From assembly GCF_004027225.2 (NCBI RefSeq), contig NC_044297.2:2083569-2147568 (forward strand): DNA of 64,000 nucleotides. The letters run 5' to 3'. Position 1 is the first letter of the stretch; every line of letters begins with the position of its first letter. The notes under the pieces were generated by a model that made no database searches, had not been told where the DNA came from, and saw only the letters and a program-made list of their open reading frames with translations. The position numbers and the translations under genes were made by a program. The DNA comes from Strigops habroptila (Eukaryota; Chordata; Aves; Psittaciformes; Psittacidae). Below are positions 25,712-37,878 of this stretch, one piece after another.

Positions 25712-25764
25712 ATTTTCTTCCTTCCTTGCTTTCTTCCTTTCTTCTTTCCTTTCTTCCTTCCTTC
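25712..25764. repeat. Polypyrimidine CTTC-rich low-complexity tract
   Basis: Uninterrupted run of C and T apart from one G, built mostly from CTTC and CTTT units. Confidence 0.85.
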
Positions 25765-25968
25765 CATCTGTCCACATTGATACTGTGACTTCTATTTCTA
25801 AAACAAATGATTTTTCACATTAAATAGTAGTGTGCATTGATCTTCCTTTCATTTCTGGTCTATTTTCTATCAACATGCCAGCAGTTGCTTGACTTCAATC
25901 TTGAAAGCACAAATCGATTTTAGAAAGGTTTGGAAAAATATTACTTCATTATGGAAGTATCTATCTTT

Positions 25969-26006
25969 CCATCCATCCATCCATCCATCCATCCATCCAT
26001 CCATCC
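25969..26006. repeat. (CCAT)n microsatellite
   Basis: About nine consecutive CCAT units, followed by degenerate copies to about 26025. Probably polymorphic in length. Confidence 0.92.
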
Positions 26007-27813
26007 ACACACCCATCTATCCATCTCTGGTTTATTTCATGCCACTAAAGGAGGCAGCAACCCTGTCTCACCAAAATCAGCATCAGCTCGATTTTTGCTT
26101 TCATCTGTTTCTAACTGAAGATGTATAAAAAGTGTGAGCAGATCTGGAGCCCCATTTTGCTGTATGAAACCCCAGGCAGTGTGAAGGAGACAGGCAGAGG
26201 GGTGGGAGTAGAAACAGATGAGACAAGGAGAGGATGAGCTGGATAACACATCAGTGAAGGGGTTAAGGGAAGAGCTTTGGTCTTGCATTGCTGCTCTTAA
26301 ACCAACACACACCATGTCTCCAGAAGAGCATGAACTTCAAGACATGTTACTCATTGCTTGGCCTTTGAAGCTGTACCTCCTGTACAAACACTCAGCACCA
26401 ATCCCAGATTTCATGAAGCATTTGCAAGTTTGAGATTCCCATAAATGATCCATATCTCTTAGCTCTCTGAACATGGACTAGAATTCCTCAAACACATTTC
26501 TCCCCAAAGCTTTCTTACATTATCCCTTGCTTGGGTGTGATCCCAGGGCTCCAGGCTCACCATGCAGTGCCCTGCAGAGCTGATTGAGGATACAGATTCC
26601 TGCCTTTTTGGGTGTCGAAGCTTTTCCTGCCACCGCTGCCCCAGCCCTGCCAGACCCTCACTGGGCAGATGGGCTGTTGGGGAGAAGGGGCAGAGCTCCA
26701 CACTGTTCTGGCAGCAAAGCAGAGCACCCAGCTCCCTGGCAGTGTCTGCTGCTGGCTCGTGCCACCCTTTGGAGGTGCCCAAATGACAGTCTTTGCGGAA
26801 AAAGAAAGCCTTCCTGAATACTGTGGGCACATACCTCTTGCAAAGCCAGTGGGTATGCAAAGCCAAAGAGCCAAAGGTGTGAGGTTCAGCCTCCCCAAAC
26901 CTGAGGTCACTTAGGAAAAACCATCTCCCAAAGCAACCATCATCCAAAAACTATGGCCATCTTCTCCTCACTGCCCTTCTTAACCAGAAAGCAAAGCAAA
27001 CCAGAACCTGCAGCACTCTAGAACACAAGAAGGATCCTGCAGTTCACAGCTCCAGTGTCTGGCTCACCTACAGTTGAATTCAGTGTTTGCTGTGCAACAC
27101 ATTGAGCCAAACCCAGCAAAATCTGTCATTTTTTAGGGGGGTTAAGAAAACAAAGAGAGAGGAAGAGTTCTGGCACTTGAACATCTGCTGCAAGCATTTG
27201 AAGAACTACAGCCCAGTGTTAATTTAAACTTCCTTAGAACCCAGTTCAACATTTGGAGTGCAAACACTGTTAATAGGATGGGAACCAGGGTGCTGGTGCT
27301 TTGCTTACTATATAGGGAAACAAAGCCAGGACAAAACTAGCTTGAGATAGAGGTTTGTTTATACTGCTGACCCATCTGTCTTCATTAATGCTCTATTTAC
27401 AGGAAAAGCTAAAGAATCAGCTTCTGCTCCTTCTTCAATTGCAGCAGCAACAAAGAAAGGCTGGATGGTTCAACTAAAAATGGAAATTCTTATCAGCACC
27501 CCTTGGAAGAAGAGGTTTATTATATGGAGTGTATTAGTGTTGGATATTAGAGCTGGGGCTGGGCAGTTTGGCCAGAGCTGTGTATTTCTAGCACAGGCAG
27601 CACTGGAGTGCAGAGTGCTCAGGGAGGTGCCTGTGGAGCAGAAAACAGAAACCAGCCAGAAAACGGGAGCTGAGTCCTGCCCTAAACTCCTGCTTTGAGG
27701 TCTAAGGGAGAAATGAAGTGTGTTTTCTCTCTGTATAGACCCACACAGGGTAATGGTGTGGTTTTTGGGTTGTGAAAAGGGACACATTCGAGGCTGCACC
27801 TTGGCATGGCATA

Positions 27814-27880
27814 AAATCATAGAATCATAAATCAGCCAGGTTGGAAAAGACCTTTAAGATCATCAAGTCCAACCTAAGCT
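27814..27880 (-). mobile_element. CR1 LINE 3'-end fragment
   Basis: Short antisense terminus with AAATCATAGAATCATAAATC and a downstream segment that ends CATCAAGTCCAACCTA. Confidence 0.82.
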
Positions 27881-30542
27881 GTCTCTGGCACTGACACCAG
27901 ATAAGGAGGAGACCTCTTTGTCTTACCTGCAAGTAAAGGGACAACATTTGAATGTCTAGAGTTTAGATGCCTAAATGGGAACAGATTGAAGCCACCCCAA
28001 AGGTGTCTACCCTGACTGTCCTGCAGGCAAAATGAGGCAGGTTGGTGACAACCAGTTATTAAGCTGGTTTCAGTGGCGAGGTCTAGCCACACATTTAGTT
28101 GGCACAGTTGGAACCCAAAGAGGACTGGAGTTTATGGCTTAGCACCCCTATGAAAACAGTGTCAAACCTATGCTGTGCACATGAACTTCTTCAAAAGCAT
28201 CATTTCAGGAAGAAGAAAAAGCTGAGTTTTGCCCTCCCAGCCCATTGGAATAGAGACATTCCTTAAAAAACCAAACCCAAACTCTCCTTCTGTGAACCAT
28301 AACGCCAGTCGTCTCCAAGGGAAGGTCTATCAGAGTTATCATCTCATTTGCACATCCCACTACAGGGGCAGGCTTTCAAATAACCTCAGCACCCCATTCT
28401 GGGAACAAATGTGGCTGCTAAGTATCTTGTCTTGCTTTCCTTCACCCCTCATCCCTGTCTTGCTCTCCTTCATCCCTCTATCTCTCTCCATCCACTTTTG
28501 CTCAGGCACGGCAGCTTGGTTTTGGATCTCTGCAAGCCATTCCCCAGGGAGCAGGACTAGAGGCACATTGGTTTCCTACCCCATTCCCACAGGAGCAGCA
28601 CACTGGGGGATTAAGAGGCTGTTGGAAGCAGTAGAAGGAGCAGCCATTAGAATTCCTGCCTCTTCCCCCAGATAAAAGTGGAGGGAAACATCCACCTTTT
28701 GATACCCTTGTCAAGATGAATAATGGATGGGGGTCCAGCTCTGCCTGCTGAAGTCTTGGTAACACCTCCTGCAGCAACTGAGCACATTTGCTTTCAGACA
28801 CATGGTAGTAAATGGCAGTTCACTCTCCTGCCTCTCAAGGAGATGTCAATCCAAGCAGAAGTTGAGCTAATGTTTAGCAGTGGCAATTTCCGCTTCCAAG
28901 CCCATCTCACCACACAGCATTCCTGGCCAAACCCTTTAGGAGATGGCTGCATTATCCCAGCAAACTGAGTTACTTTTTAGAGCAGAGAACACCAGAATAT
29001 GTAGAAGAGTTCTCTATCATGTGCACTGCAATACACCCAGCTCTGAGCAAATATGCTTACCGTGGAAATAGGAAGTTTGATTCCTCGTTTTATTCTGCCA
29101 GGTACATGCCCAGTGTGATTCCATCCACAATGCAAACTGCTCAACCTCCTGCTCAGCATTTTAAGGGCTTAGGGGAACCTTTGATTGTATTTTTAAGTAA
29201 ACAAAGGAAATATGAGGGATAAAAGCAATCGACGTGGCTGCAATAAAGGAACTGAAAGGAGAGGAATGGGTTTCTGTATCTCACAGAAGCTGCTGCCTGC
29301 CATATCTGCAGCGACGTTAGGCTGAGGGGATGCTCACTGCAGCACTGGAGCTCCCCAAACAATGTCCTTCAGCCCTGTGTGGCTGAGGCTGTCCAGGATG
29401 TGAGCTTTGGATGGTGTTGAAAAGATATGTGTTGAGTTAAGTGAGAAGGTTTAAATACGGGGTGGTCTCTGAAATCAAGTACAGTAGCTAACTAGCAACA
29501 GCAGCTAAACAACAGCCCAACCTTCCATAGCTCTCAGGTTTATGTTGGCTTTGCTGTAGCAACTCCTTATCTGTCAGAGATTAGAGCTTTTTAAATCAGT
29601 TGTTGTGAGATTTGGTGGAATCCATTTCCTGAGCTGTCACCGCTGGCTAATCAGGCAAAGTCCAAAGGCAAAGCTTTGGGAGAGTGGGAAAGCAAAGCCT
29701 GCTGTCCTGCAGTACTGAACGTGCTCTATTTGCTTTATCATTACAGGAGTTTATATGCCCAGCTCAAGATACTGATACACAGAGAAGCCTACAGCCTGAA
29801 GCAGAAGCACAGCAAGTATCTTATTGTAAGGAAAATGAGCCCCGTTCCCATTTCTACTAGTAATGGGCATAACTGTTCACCAGTTGTTGCTTCCTGCACT
29901 TGCTCTTCACCAGACCTATGAAACCCCAACCTCAATTCCCTCAGGGGTTAAAATGAGAGAGGGGATCCATGGGTAACTGAGACCCACACAGTGAGGAGCC
30001 TAATGGGCTGATCCAACTGTTGAAGCAGTTTCAGTGACTTGATTTTAGCTTACAGTAGTTGGTTGCTGCTGAGACAGACACAAAATAGCCTGACATCATG
30101 CAAATACAACTTATGGTTGTACCAACTTTGAAGTCATTCTTGCAGGGAAAGCAAGTTGCGTTCAACCACAGCTGCTTTCCTTGCTGAACTCCCTCCTTTT
30201 CCCTTGGGATTTCTCCCGCTCACATCATTCTTTGTTCTTTTGCTCTCCTTTGCCAATGGAGGACTTACTTACACCAGCCACAATAATATTGATTGCATGT
30301 CTTGTGCTTCCTCTGCCTGCCCCAATTAGTGCACTGGAGATAAGCAGCAGCAGGAGCAGCCGTGCCTGCGGGACATGCGTCCTTCCTGAGGGGCTGCCAC
30401 ACACATTCCTCTGGGACACTGCTCAGGGCACTGCAGGCAACACTAATGAGCTCCAGGACAGGCAAACTATTTAGCCAAGGGCCTCAGTGAGCTCCCCAGA
30501 GCTGATTAACCCCTACTCTTACTGCAAGAGGAAGAGTAGCTT

Positions 30543-30853
30543 AGAATCATAGAATCCCAGGCTGGTTTGGGTTGCAAAGGAGCTTAAGATCATCCAGCTC
30601 CAACCCCCTGCCACGGGCAGGGACACCTTCCACTAGAGCAGGTTGCTCCAAGCCGCTGTGTCCAACCTGGCCTTGAACACTGCCAGGGATGGGGCAGCCA
30701 CAGCTTCTCTGGGCACCCTGTGCCAGCGCCTCAGCACCCTCACAGGAAAGAACTTCCTTATATCTAACCTGAACTTCCCCTGTTTAACTTTGAACCCATC
30801 ACCCCTTGTCCTGTCCCTACAGTCCCTGATGAAGAGTCCCTCTCCAGCATCCA
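30543..30853 (-). mobile_element. CR1 LINE fragment
   Basis: Antisense copy of the common group, from AGAATCATAGAATCCCAGG through the CTGCCACGGGCAGGG block to the segment around CCTTGTCCTGTCCC and the AGAGTCCCTCTCCAGCATCC end. Confidence 0.92.
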
Positions 30854-32904
30854 AACTCTTAAGCTAGAGCTGTTGGCTAAGGTGGACCCTGCTTCACACT
30901 GCGGTCGATGCACACATGAAATGAAGCAGCCTTTGAGGGACCTAGTAGCACCTCTGTTAACAAATGAACTGCATTTCTAGACCCAGCCTTGGCTGTTCTA
31001 CCCGAAACCATCCTGTATTTTTGCATCATTCTCTTATTCTTGCATCATTCTTCTCAAGGAAGAAACCAGTGTCTTCATCACTGGCATCGATGTTGTCAGC
31101 ACTTCTGGCCTAAAGCCTTTAGCCTAAAACTAATAAAAGGAAGGGTTATCTGGCAAGCCCGGTGATGAGTTAGTATCAGATTTATAGCATAGATCGAGGT
31201 TCAGGGTTCCCACGTCTTTGGCTGGCTCTGCTTTGTATGTGCTCTGCAAATATTGTCAAAGGCTTCATTACTTTTGTGTTGAGTCTTGGAGGGCAAAACT
31301 CTGTGACCTCGATGGCTTGACTTTCATCGGGACAGAGGACTCATTGGTTTGGCTTGAATGGTGCTGCCAACTCCTTTGCCTTGACTGGCTCAGGCCCTGC
31401 AAGGCTTGCGCTGCTGCAGCTCCCCTTCATGGGCAATGGGCTCCTTGCTGGTTGGCATGCAAGCTAAGACCAAAGCAAAAAGCAGTCTAACCATCTGAGC
31501 CCTACACCACTGGCCTAAAAAGTACTATAGATACAACCAACATGAAAGTTCCATCCCCACATTGGGATGGATGTCAGGGAGCTTCACCTGGGCCGGTGTT
31601 CCTGCATGGGGTTTCTTAACAGCCTTTCAAATGGAAGAAAGACTCTGCTACCATTTTAGTTTTCAAAGCCATCCTGCTTGCCATTATCTCTGTATTTGAG
31701 TGAGCAGAAGCAGGGCAGAGTGGATGACAGCAATTTAATCTGCTGCTGCTTTTCCATGCCTTCGTGTGCTATCCTTGACCCTAAGCCAATGCCCTTCCAC
31801 TGCCAGCTAGGGGAAAGATCCAGTCTCATGGAGCTGATGAGTTTCTAAACATGTATCCCAGCTCTTCTGCAAACTGTAAGTGTGATTTATCCCCTTCTTT
31901 ACATTGGATAGGAGGAGGGCAGCAAGGGAGCAGGATATTTCCACTCCCCCAGCGGAAACATCCCTTTCCCAGGGTGTGACAACACTCTATAGAGTGGACA
32001 TTTCATTTGACCTTTCACTCCTCAGCGCTGCCTGTAGCTGTTGTGTTGGGAACAACTGTCCTTGGGGTGCTTGGCTGACCTCCTGACTCCTTTTGGATTG
32101 GCATTTCCATAGAATTCAGCAGTTAAAATGAGAACCTTATATTTAGAGGTATCAGAAATGTGGATGCATGCGAAGGGAATGCTTGGCGGCATTGTTAGAA
32201 AATCATCCTCTGAGCCCTGGGAAGGGACACACAGGGTAAAGGTGTCACTGAAAAGACTCAAAACCTGTGCTGGCCATAGGGATTGAGCATGGACCTCATC
32301 CAGAGCATGCAGAAAGCAGGGGGAGCCTCTCGGGCTGGATGGCAGCCTGTGCTGGTCCTTATCAGGGAGATGAGCAAGGAAACAAGGCAACACCTCTGGG
32401 GAAAGGAAAGATTTACCTCTCACATGCTCAGGAAGCAGATGCCAAGCTGATGCTTATCCCCGTTTCTTTAATAAGAGCTCAAAGCCTGGCCTCTGCCTCT
32501 CTGACTACTTTTAAAACACATTCATTTGGAAATAGCTGCCTGGGTGCAGCAAAGAGCATCTTGGCCAGCTGATGAGATTAAAGGCGCATTCCCTGCTCCC
32601 AGTTCCTGTTCTCGGTACATTGTGTTAAGAGGGTTGAAATATCACATTGTGTTTTTACATATGATAAAGCAAATTTTCACCAGCCACACCAGTGGCTGCT
32701 GACGGCGCTGGGGACGGTGCTCCCTGCACCACATAGGGAGAACAGGGAGGCCTTTTGGAATGGCTTTTGGTGAAGCTTCTCTATGGGATGGGCGCAAGGG
32801 GTAAACAGGATGTTTCCTTCTCGCTGAGCTCTTTGTTTGTTGGGGTTTGGAGCTGGTAAATTCTCTGATGGTCGCTAAAGGTTGAGCACACCCTGGGGCA
32901 ACAG

Positions 32905-33374
32905 CACAAGAGGGACATGGACCTGTTGGAGTGAGGCCAGAGGAGGCCACGGAGCTGCTGCAAGGGCTGGAGCAGCTCTGCTCTGGAGCCAGGCTGAGAG
33001 AGCTGGGCTGGGGCAGCCTGGAGAAGAGAAGGCTCCTGAAGGGGAGACCTTAGAGCAGCTCCAGTGCCTAAAGGGGCTCCAGGAAACCTGGACAGGGGCT
33101 TTGGACAAGGGCCTGGAGGGACAGGCCAAGGGGAATGGCTTTAACCTGCCAGAGGGGAGATTGAGATGAGCTCTGAGGCAGAAGCTCTTCCCTGTGAGGG
33201 TGCTGAGGCGCTGGCACAGGGTGCCCAGAGAAGCTGTGGCTGCCCCATCCCTGCAGTGTTCAAGGCCAGGTTGGACACAGGGGCTTGGAGCAACCTGCTC
33301 TAGTGGAAGGTGTCCCTCTAGTGTGAGGGGGTTGGAACTGGAGAAGCTTTAAGGTCCCTTCCAACACAAACCAA
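32905..33374 (+). mobile_element. CR1 LINE fragment, longer copy
   Basis: Sense copy of about 470 bases. It starts near AAGAGGGACATGGACCTGTT, passes the GCAGCCTGGAGAAGAGAAGG block, and ends with CCTTCCAACACAAACC. Confidence 0.92.
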
Positions 33375-36118
33375 GGAAAATTGCCCCCGCACTCACATCA
33401 CTCACCTGGCTGCTGGATTTAGCTGAAATTAGAAGCCTTATTTATTAAGAAACCATGTTCCCAATTAACTGCTCAGCACTTGTGTTTATGGGAATTACCT
33501 ACTCAGAAAATCCTTGCGAAGGAGAACAGAAGTGTGACCTAACATGCATGTGGTGAGCTTTTGCCAATGTGGATGCTCCAGGGAAGAAGCTGTCCCAGCT
33601 GGAGCCTCTCTGCAGTATTCACCACACAAGCATCACTCATTTACCTGCTTGAGTAACTCCCAATTCCTAAACCCACAGGGGTTTTATGCTGGAATAGATG
33701 AGCATTTCCCCCGAAAAAGAGTGCTTATTCGGACAACTCCTGTCCCTGCTCCCCCTGCTGCTTCCCTCCTGTCCCATGACGGTCCTTGCTTCATCAGCAT
33801 CCTCCTATTTGCCAGGCTGGTTGTCCTGCAGGTCAGTTGGCTCCGCAGCATCCCTGTGCTGCAGCAAGGTGGCAGGAAAACACAAAGCAAGTGGAACACT
33901 GGGACTGCTTCCAGGGACTGCTCAAAGTCCGGGAACCTCTTTTGTCTCTCTGCACCTTGGTGAACAGTAATTCATGCACCAAGTCTCTATCTGGCAGTGT
34001 TATTAAAACCAGCTTGGTTTGGGGGTGTAACAGAAGGATGGATTGCATTGCTCCGTTGTTCCTGGGGGAGAACAACATGTTCTCACTGCTTTCCTGTGTA
34101 TAAGCCACCCTAAATACGGGCTGGACACTTCTCCTGCACGTCCACCTCGCCTCCCCCAGCAGCGTGCTATTTTATGCAGTAGCCAAGCTAAAAAAGGAAC
34201 GTTGCTATCATGCCAAAAATGCAACTTTGATAAAATAGGAGGGGATCAGTCAGCAGAAGCGTGACTGGCTCGGGATCCGAAGGGAATAATGTGGGAAGGA
34301 TGGTTTTCCTTCCTTGCCTCTCACGCCTACCGAACGCCTGGATGCAATGAAGTGAATTCTACCTGAATGCAGTGAATACAAAGAGGGCTGTTTTTGCTGT
34401 AACACAAAGAAGTGAGAGAGGACTGAAATGATATCCTCAAATATGTCATATTTCCACGCCATAATGCATGGGTTAGCAGGTTTAGATGCATTCAGATCTG
34501 AGGGTTTACTGCTACAATATGGAGAGCCATATCGCATTTAAAGAGATTGGAAAATCCTCAGTATGAGTTGGGGGTTATCCTGCACTTCCATCACCTTCAA
34601 GGATGCTCTTGTGTCCTGAGGCTGTGCAGTGTGAGGTGTAAAGGGGGTAAAAACCTGCCTTTTGGGCAGTTTCCAAGCCTATGGTGCCCAGGACAGTGTT
34701 GAAAAGGCTCTTTCTACAGGCTTTATTCTTTATTCTCTATAATAGACAATCTGCTGGAGTGTTAGAAGATAGTAGTTTCACACTCTCTAGGATCTCCATA
34801 ATCAATGTTTAAAGCCAGCTGAGCTAAAGAGCAGCCACCAAACAACTCTCCTTGACTTTATAATGCCCTCTGCAGCACTGAGGAACAGCAGCCCCTGCTT
34901 CAGGAACAGGGGAGACTTCCTCTGCTACTCCTTCCCCACAAAGCTTCACAGAGGGATGTAGGTCATGCATCAGTTTTTGGGCATCTCATGTTCTGATGTC
35001 TCCAACAGAGCATTAAATCCAGTAGGATTTGGGCATTGCCAGTGTCCAGGTGTGGTTCTGGGCTTCAGATGCAAAGTTTCCACAGGCCTGGCATGGCAGA
35101 TCCATGCTTTTCTGCCTCTGGAGAAAGCTCACTGTTAAAAACCAGGAAGCCCCTCTTTATCTTACCCAACAGCAATACCAACTGACACAGTGCCCATGTC
35201 GCTCTCTGTGGCTGTTCACTCCCCACCACGCATTAAGGAAGTCCCAGCCCTCCTAACCTATATTGGGAAGCCTATCTTTTAGGTATGACCACTATAAACA
35301 CTCCAGATTTTAATGGGCAGAACATCTTCCAAAAGTCACTGTGATCTTCAGAAGCAGTCATGCTTTGATTGTGCCTATCTGCAGCGGAAAGGGAGGAATG
35401 CACAGTTTATACTAAAATCATGTGCACTTGTCCTAATCGTGACTTGTGAGCCCCAGCCAAGGCTCTCCACATCACTACACCCTGCTGAGGGCTGTGAAGG
35501 GATTATTTGCCTCTTCACACTTCTGATCTTTTTGGGAAGGAGTGTGTGGCATTTCCAGCCCAGATGTTCACAATGCTTCTCCTATACCCAATGGAGGAGT
35601 TTCTCCCTAAGTGACTCCCGAGGCTCATGCCCACATTAGGAATGAGCTCCTTGTCAAGGTAAAAAACAAACCCTGGAACAGCTCTGACAAGGGCACCTGA
35701 AATCACAGGAAAGAATTGAGAATGAGAACAGTTGCTCTGAAATGATGGAAGGGAAAATGCATCTCGCAGGTGCTTTGGAAACCTCTTGATTTGGGTGACT
35801 GGAAGATGCGAGTCCCATAGGTACATGGTGGGATCTTTGACTTGCAGCACTAATGGTGTTTGTGGGGCTTGAAAGAAGCTTCAGGAGACAAGAAATGTGT
35901 CATAGTGTGTGAGACATGAAGGGGAGGTTTGGGTCACTCATCTTTGAAGGTGGCTGAGGCTGGTGGAGGCCACGCTGTGCTCTTTAAGGCTCTTCTCTGA
36001 GCTGCCCATCCCTCTGCAAGGCTGTGGAGCTCTGCACCAGCGGGTCCAGGCCCTCTGCTCCAACACAAAGGAATGCTCTGCTCCTCACTGAGATTTCAGA
36101 TGACCAGATTTGAAACAT

Positions 36119-36143
36119 TTTAATCAGATTTAATCTGATTAAA
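36119..36143. repeat. Inverted repeat, 10-bp arms, 5-base loop
   Basis: TTTAATCAGA at 36119-36128 and its exact reverse complement TCTGATTAAA at 36134-36143. It lies in AT-rich DNA close to the probable ARHGAP25 transcript end. Confidence 0.8.
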
Positions 36144-36174
36144 TATTGGCTATATAATATATATTGGCTATATA
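36143..36174. repeat. 14-bp direct repeat, 18-base spacing
   Basis: ATATTGGCTATATA occurs exactly at 36143-36156 and 36161-36174, directly beside the inverted repeat. Confidence 0.85.
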
Positions 36175-36187
36175 CCCAATATTGACT

Positions 36188-36193
36188 TTTATT
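36188..36193 (-). terminator. ARHGAP25: Probable ARHGAP25 poly(A) signal
   Basis: TTTATT on the + strand is AATAAA on the - strand, about 1.47 kb after the stop codon. It is the first canonical hexamer I found downstream of the stop. Two further candidates lie at 34722 and 34730. Confidence 0.5.
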
Positions 36194-37667
36194 CTCTAAA
36201 AACACATTCCTGCTCCCGTCTCCCCTTTTTTCACATAAGCTTCTCCTGCGTCCCTTTCTCTCCCCAGTGTGGTTTCCCCTGCAGGCTCTGCCAAGCAGGT
36301 CTGCAGCCTGGTTGGAGCTGAACTTCTGTATCACCAAGTCCTCAGTAGCAGTAATGCAGGGTTGTTGCATTAACCTCACCCTGCTTGGCATAGAGGCATC
36401 TTGCTTGGGAACTCAGCACTGTTGTGGTTTTCCCATTTCTGTTCCCAGGAAGGCTTTAGGCTGGGGCTGTGTGTAACATAAATGAGGAAGGAAAGGTTTT
36501 CTTTCACAGTCCTGTTATTTTCTTTCCACCACCGAAAGCTTCAGCAGCATCATGGCACTGTGTGTGGAAGGGCAACTTGCTGGCAGGCAGTGGGAAAACA
36601 AGCAGCAAGCTGACAAAGAGCCACAGTGGCACCATGAGACCTTCGGGTCCAGTTAGTTTTTATGCTGATGGCAGCAAGTGACCGGGAGAGACCCAGCATC
36701 ATCATCAGGGTCAAACCCAGGTTTCCACCACAGTGGCTGAGAAAATCCTGTTGTGTGCTGATGCAATGATGGAAAACAAAAGCAGAGGCAGTAAATAAGT
36801 CCAGATCTGTTGTTCTTTGAAATATGTCCATCGGGGAAAAGGCAGAAGCCCCTTTTTCTGTACCAGGTAAAGCTGCTGATGGACTCTCTGTGTGTCTGGG
36901 AGTGTGAAGTGCTCTCCAAAGCCTCAGCAGCAGCTCTGCTGGATTTATATACACATGGTTGTAAGGAACAGTGGTTTCAAAATACCCGAACAGCCACTTA
37001 ACTAAAGAGCAGTTTGTGACACTGATTTTTATACTTTGATATTTATGAGCCCGGCACAGCAAAGCAGGTGATGCTGTAGGAGACCCCACAGGCTATCTGG
37101 GCTTCTCTTGCTCTATAAGAGCAATAACCAACTGTATGTGTGGATGTGAACATCCCAACAGCGGTGCTGGCAGCATTCACAGCCACCATTCAGGCATACC
37201 ATGACAGGATGAGCCACCCCAGACCTCAGGGCTTTTCCAGCTCTCTGGATCTGGGATTTATGGCCTTTTTGTCCCACTCAGAAGCACGGGAGGTATCTCC
37301 AGCAAGGAGCCACCTGGCTGGCAGCAGGGATGCTTGCTGGGTTGTTTCTGTAAAGGCATAATGTGTGCTTAACCTGAACTCCTGAGTGCAAGATACTCTG
37401 ATGATTGAGCAGCAAGAAGTATCGGCCTGTTCTACAGGTTACTTGAGCAGCTGAAAGAGGAGTTGAAAAAAACACAGCCAAAAAAGCTAAAGAATATGTT
37501 TGAAAGTTCCTGTTTCAGAGCATAAACCACCCTGTAACTTCTGGGCTCCTTCCTCCAAACCAGCCCATGGTCAGTAGCAGAACATGGGCCAATACAAGCC
37601 CCTGGCTCTGAACCTGCTTGGCAATTCCTGTGCACTCATGCAGCTGTGCATAGCTGGCTGTCTTCTC
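36194..37667 (-). other. ARHGAP25: Probable ARHGAP25 3'UTR
   Basis: Between the stop codon and the first AATAAA on the - strand. No repeat is apparent. A 179-codon open frame on the - strand (36550-37089) has no recognisable domain and is taken as chance. Confidence 0.5.
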
Positions 37668-37878
37668 CTAGTTGGTTTTGGCATCAGTTTTGCTTGTGGA
37701 TTTGGCTAAGTTTTTTATCTCCTCCTCAAGCATCTTGTTTTTCCTCTCTGTCTCCCCCCATGAGCGCTCCACGTTCATCAACTTCAGCTCCAGTTCCTCA
37801 GACTTCTTCTTCTCCTTCTCAATGTCCTGATTCAGCCTCAGCAGTTTGGTCCAGACTTCATAGTTTTCCTTCTCAAGA
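37668..37878 (-). CDS. ARHGAP25: ARHGAP25 terminal coding exon 11 (coiled coil)
   Basis: Encodes the Glu/Lys-rich coiled coil from [18 protein letters not shown] to the end KTDAKTN, stop TAG at 37668-37670. Acceptor TTTGCAG at 37879-37880. Confidence 0.96.

Larger units (their letters stand above)
23129..36180. other. Intergenic BMP10-ARHGAP25 (convergent), about 13 kb
   Basis: No supported gene. It holds CR1 fragments at 27814, 30543 and 32905, a polypyrimidine tract (25712-25764) and a (CCAT)n repeat (25969-26006). TTTATT at 34722 and 34730 would be AATAAA on the - strand and could be distal ARHGAP25 poly(A) signals. Remaining stretches show nothing I recognise. Confidence 0.6.

Noticed and set aside
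28229-28675. 148-codon + strand open frame in the BMP10-ARHGAP25 interval
   Set aside because: Ser/Pro/Leu-rich without domain or splice support; taken as chance.
34722-34735. Two TTTATT (AATAAA on -) as the main ARHGAP25 3' end
   Set aside because: They would make a 3'UTR of about 3 kb; the signal at 36188 is nearer the stop and gives a more usual length. Kept only as a distal alternative.
36550-37089. 179-codon - strand open frame after the ARHGAP25 stop
   Set aside because: It lies in the probable 3'UTR and has no similarity to any family I know.
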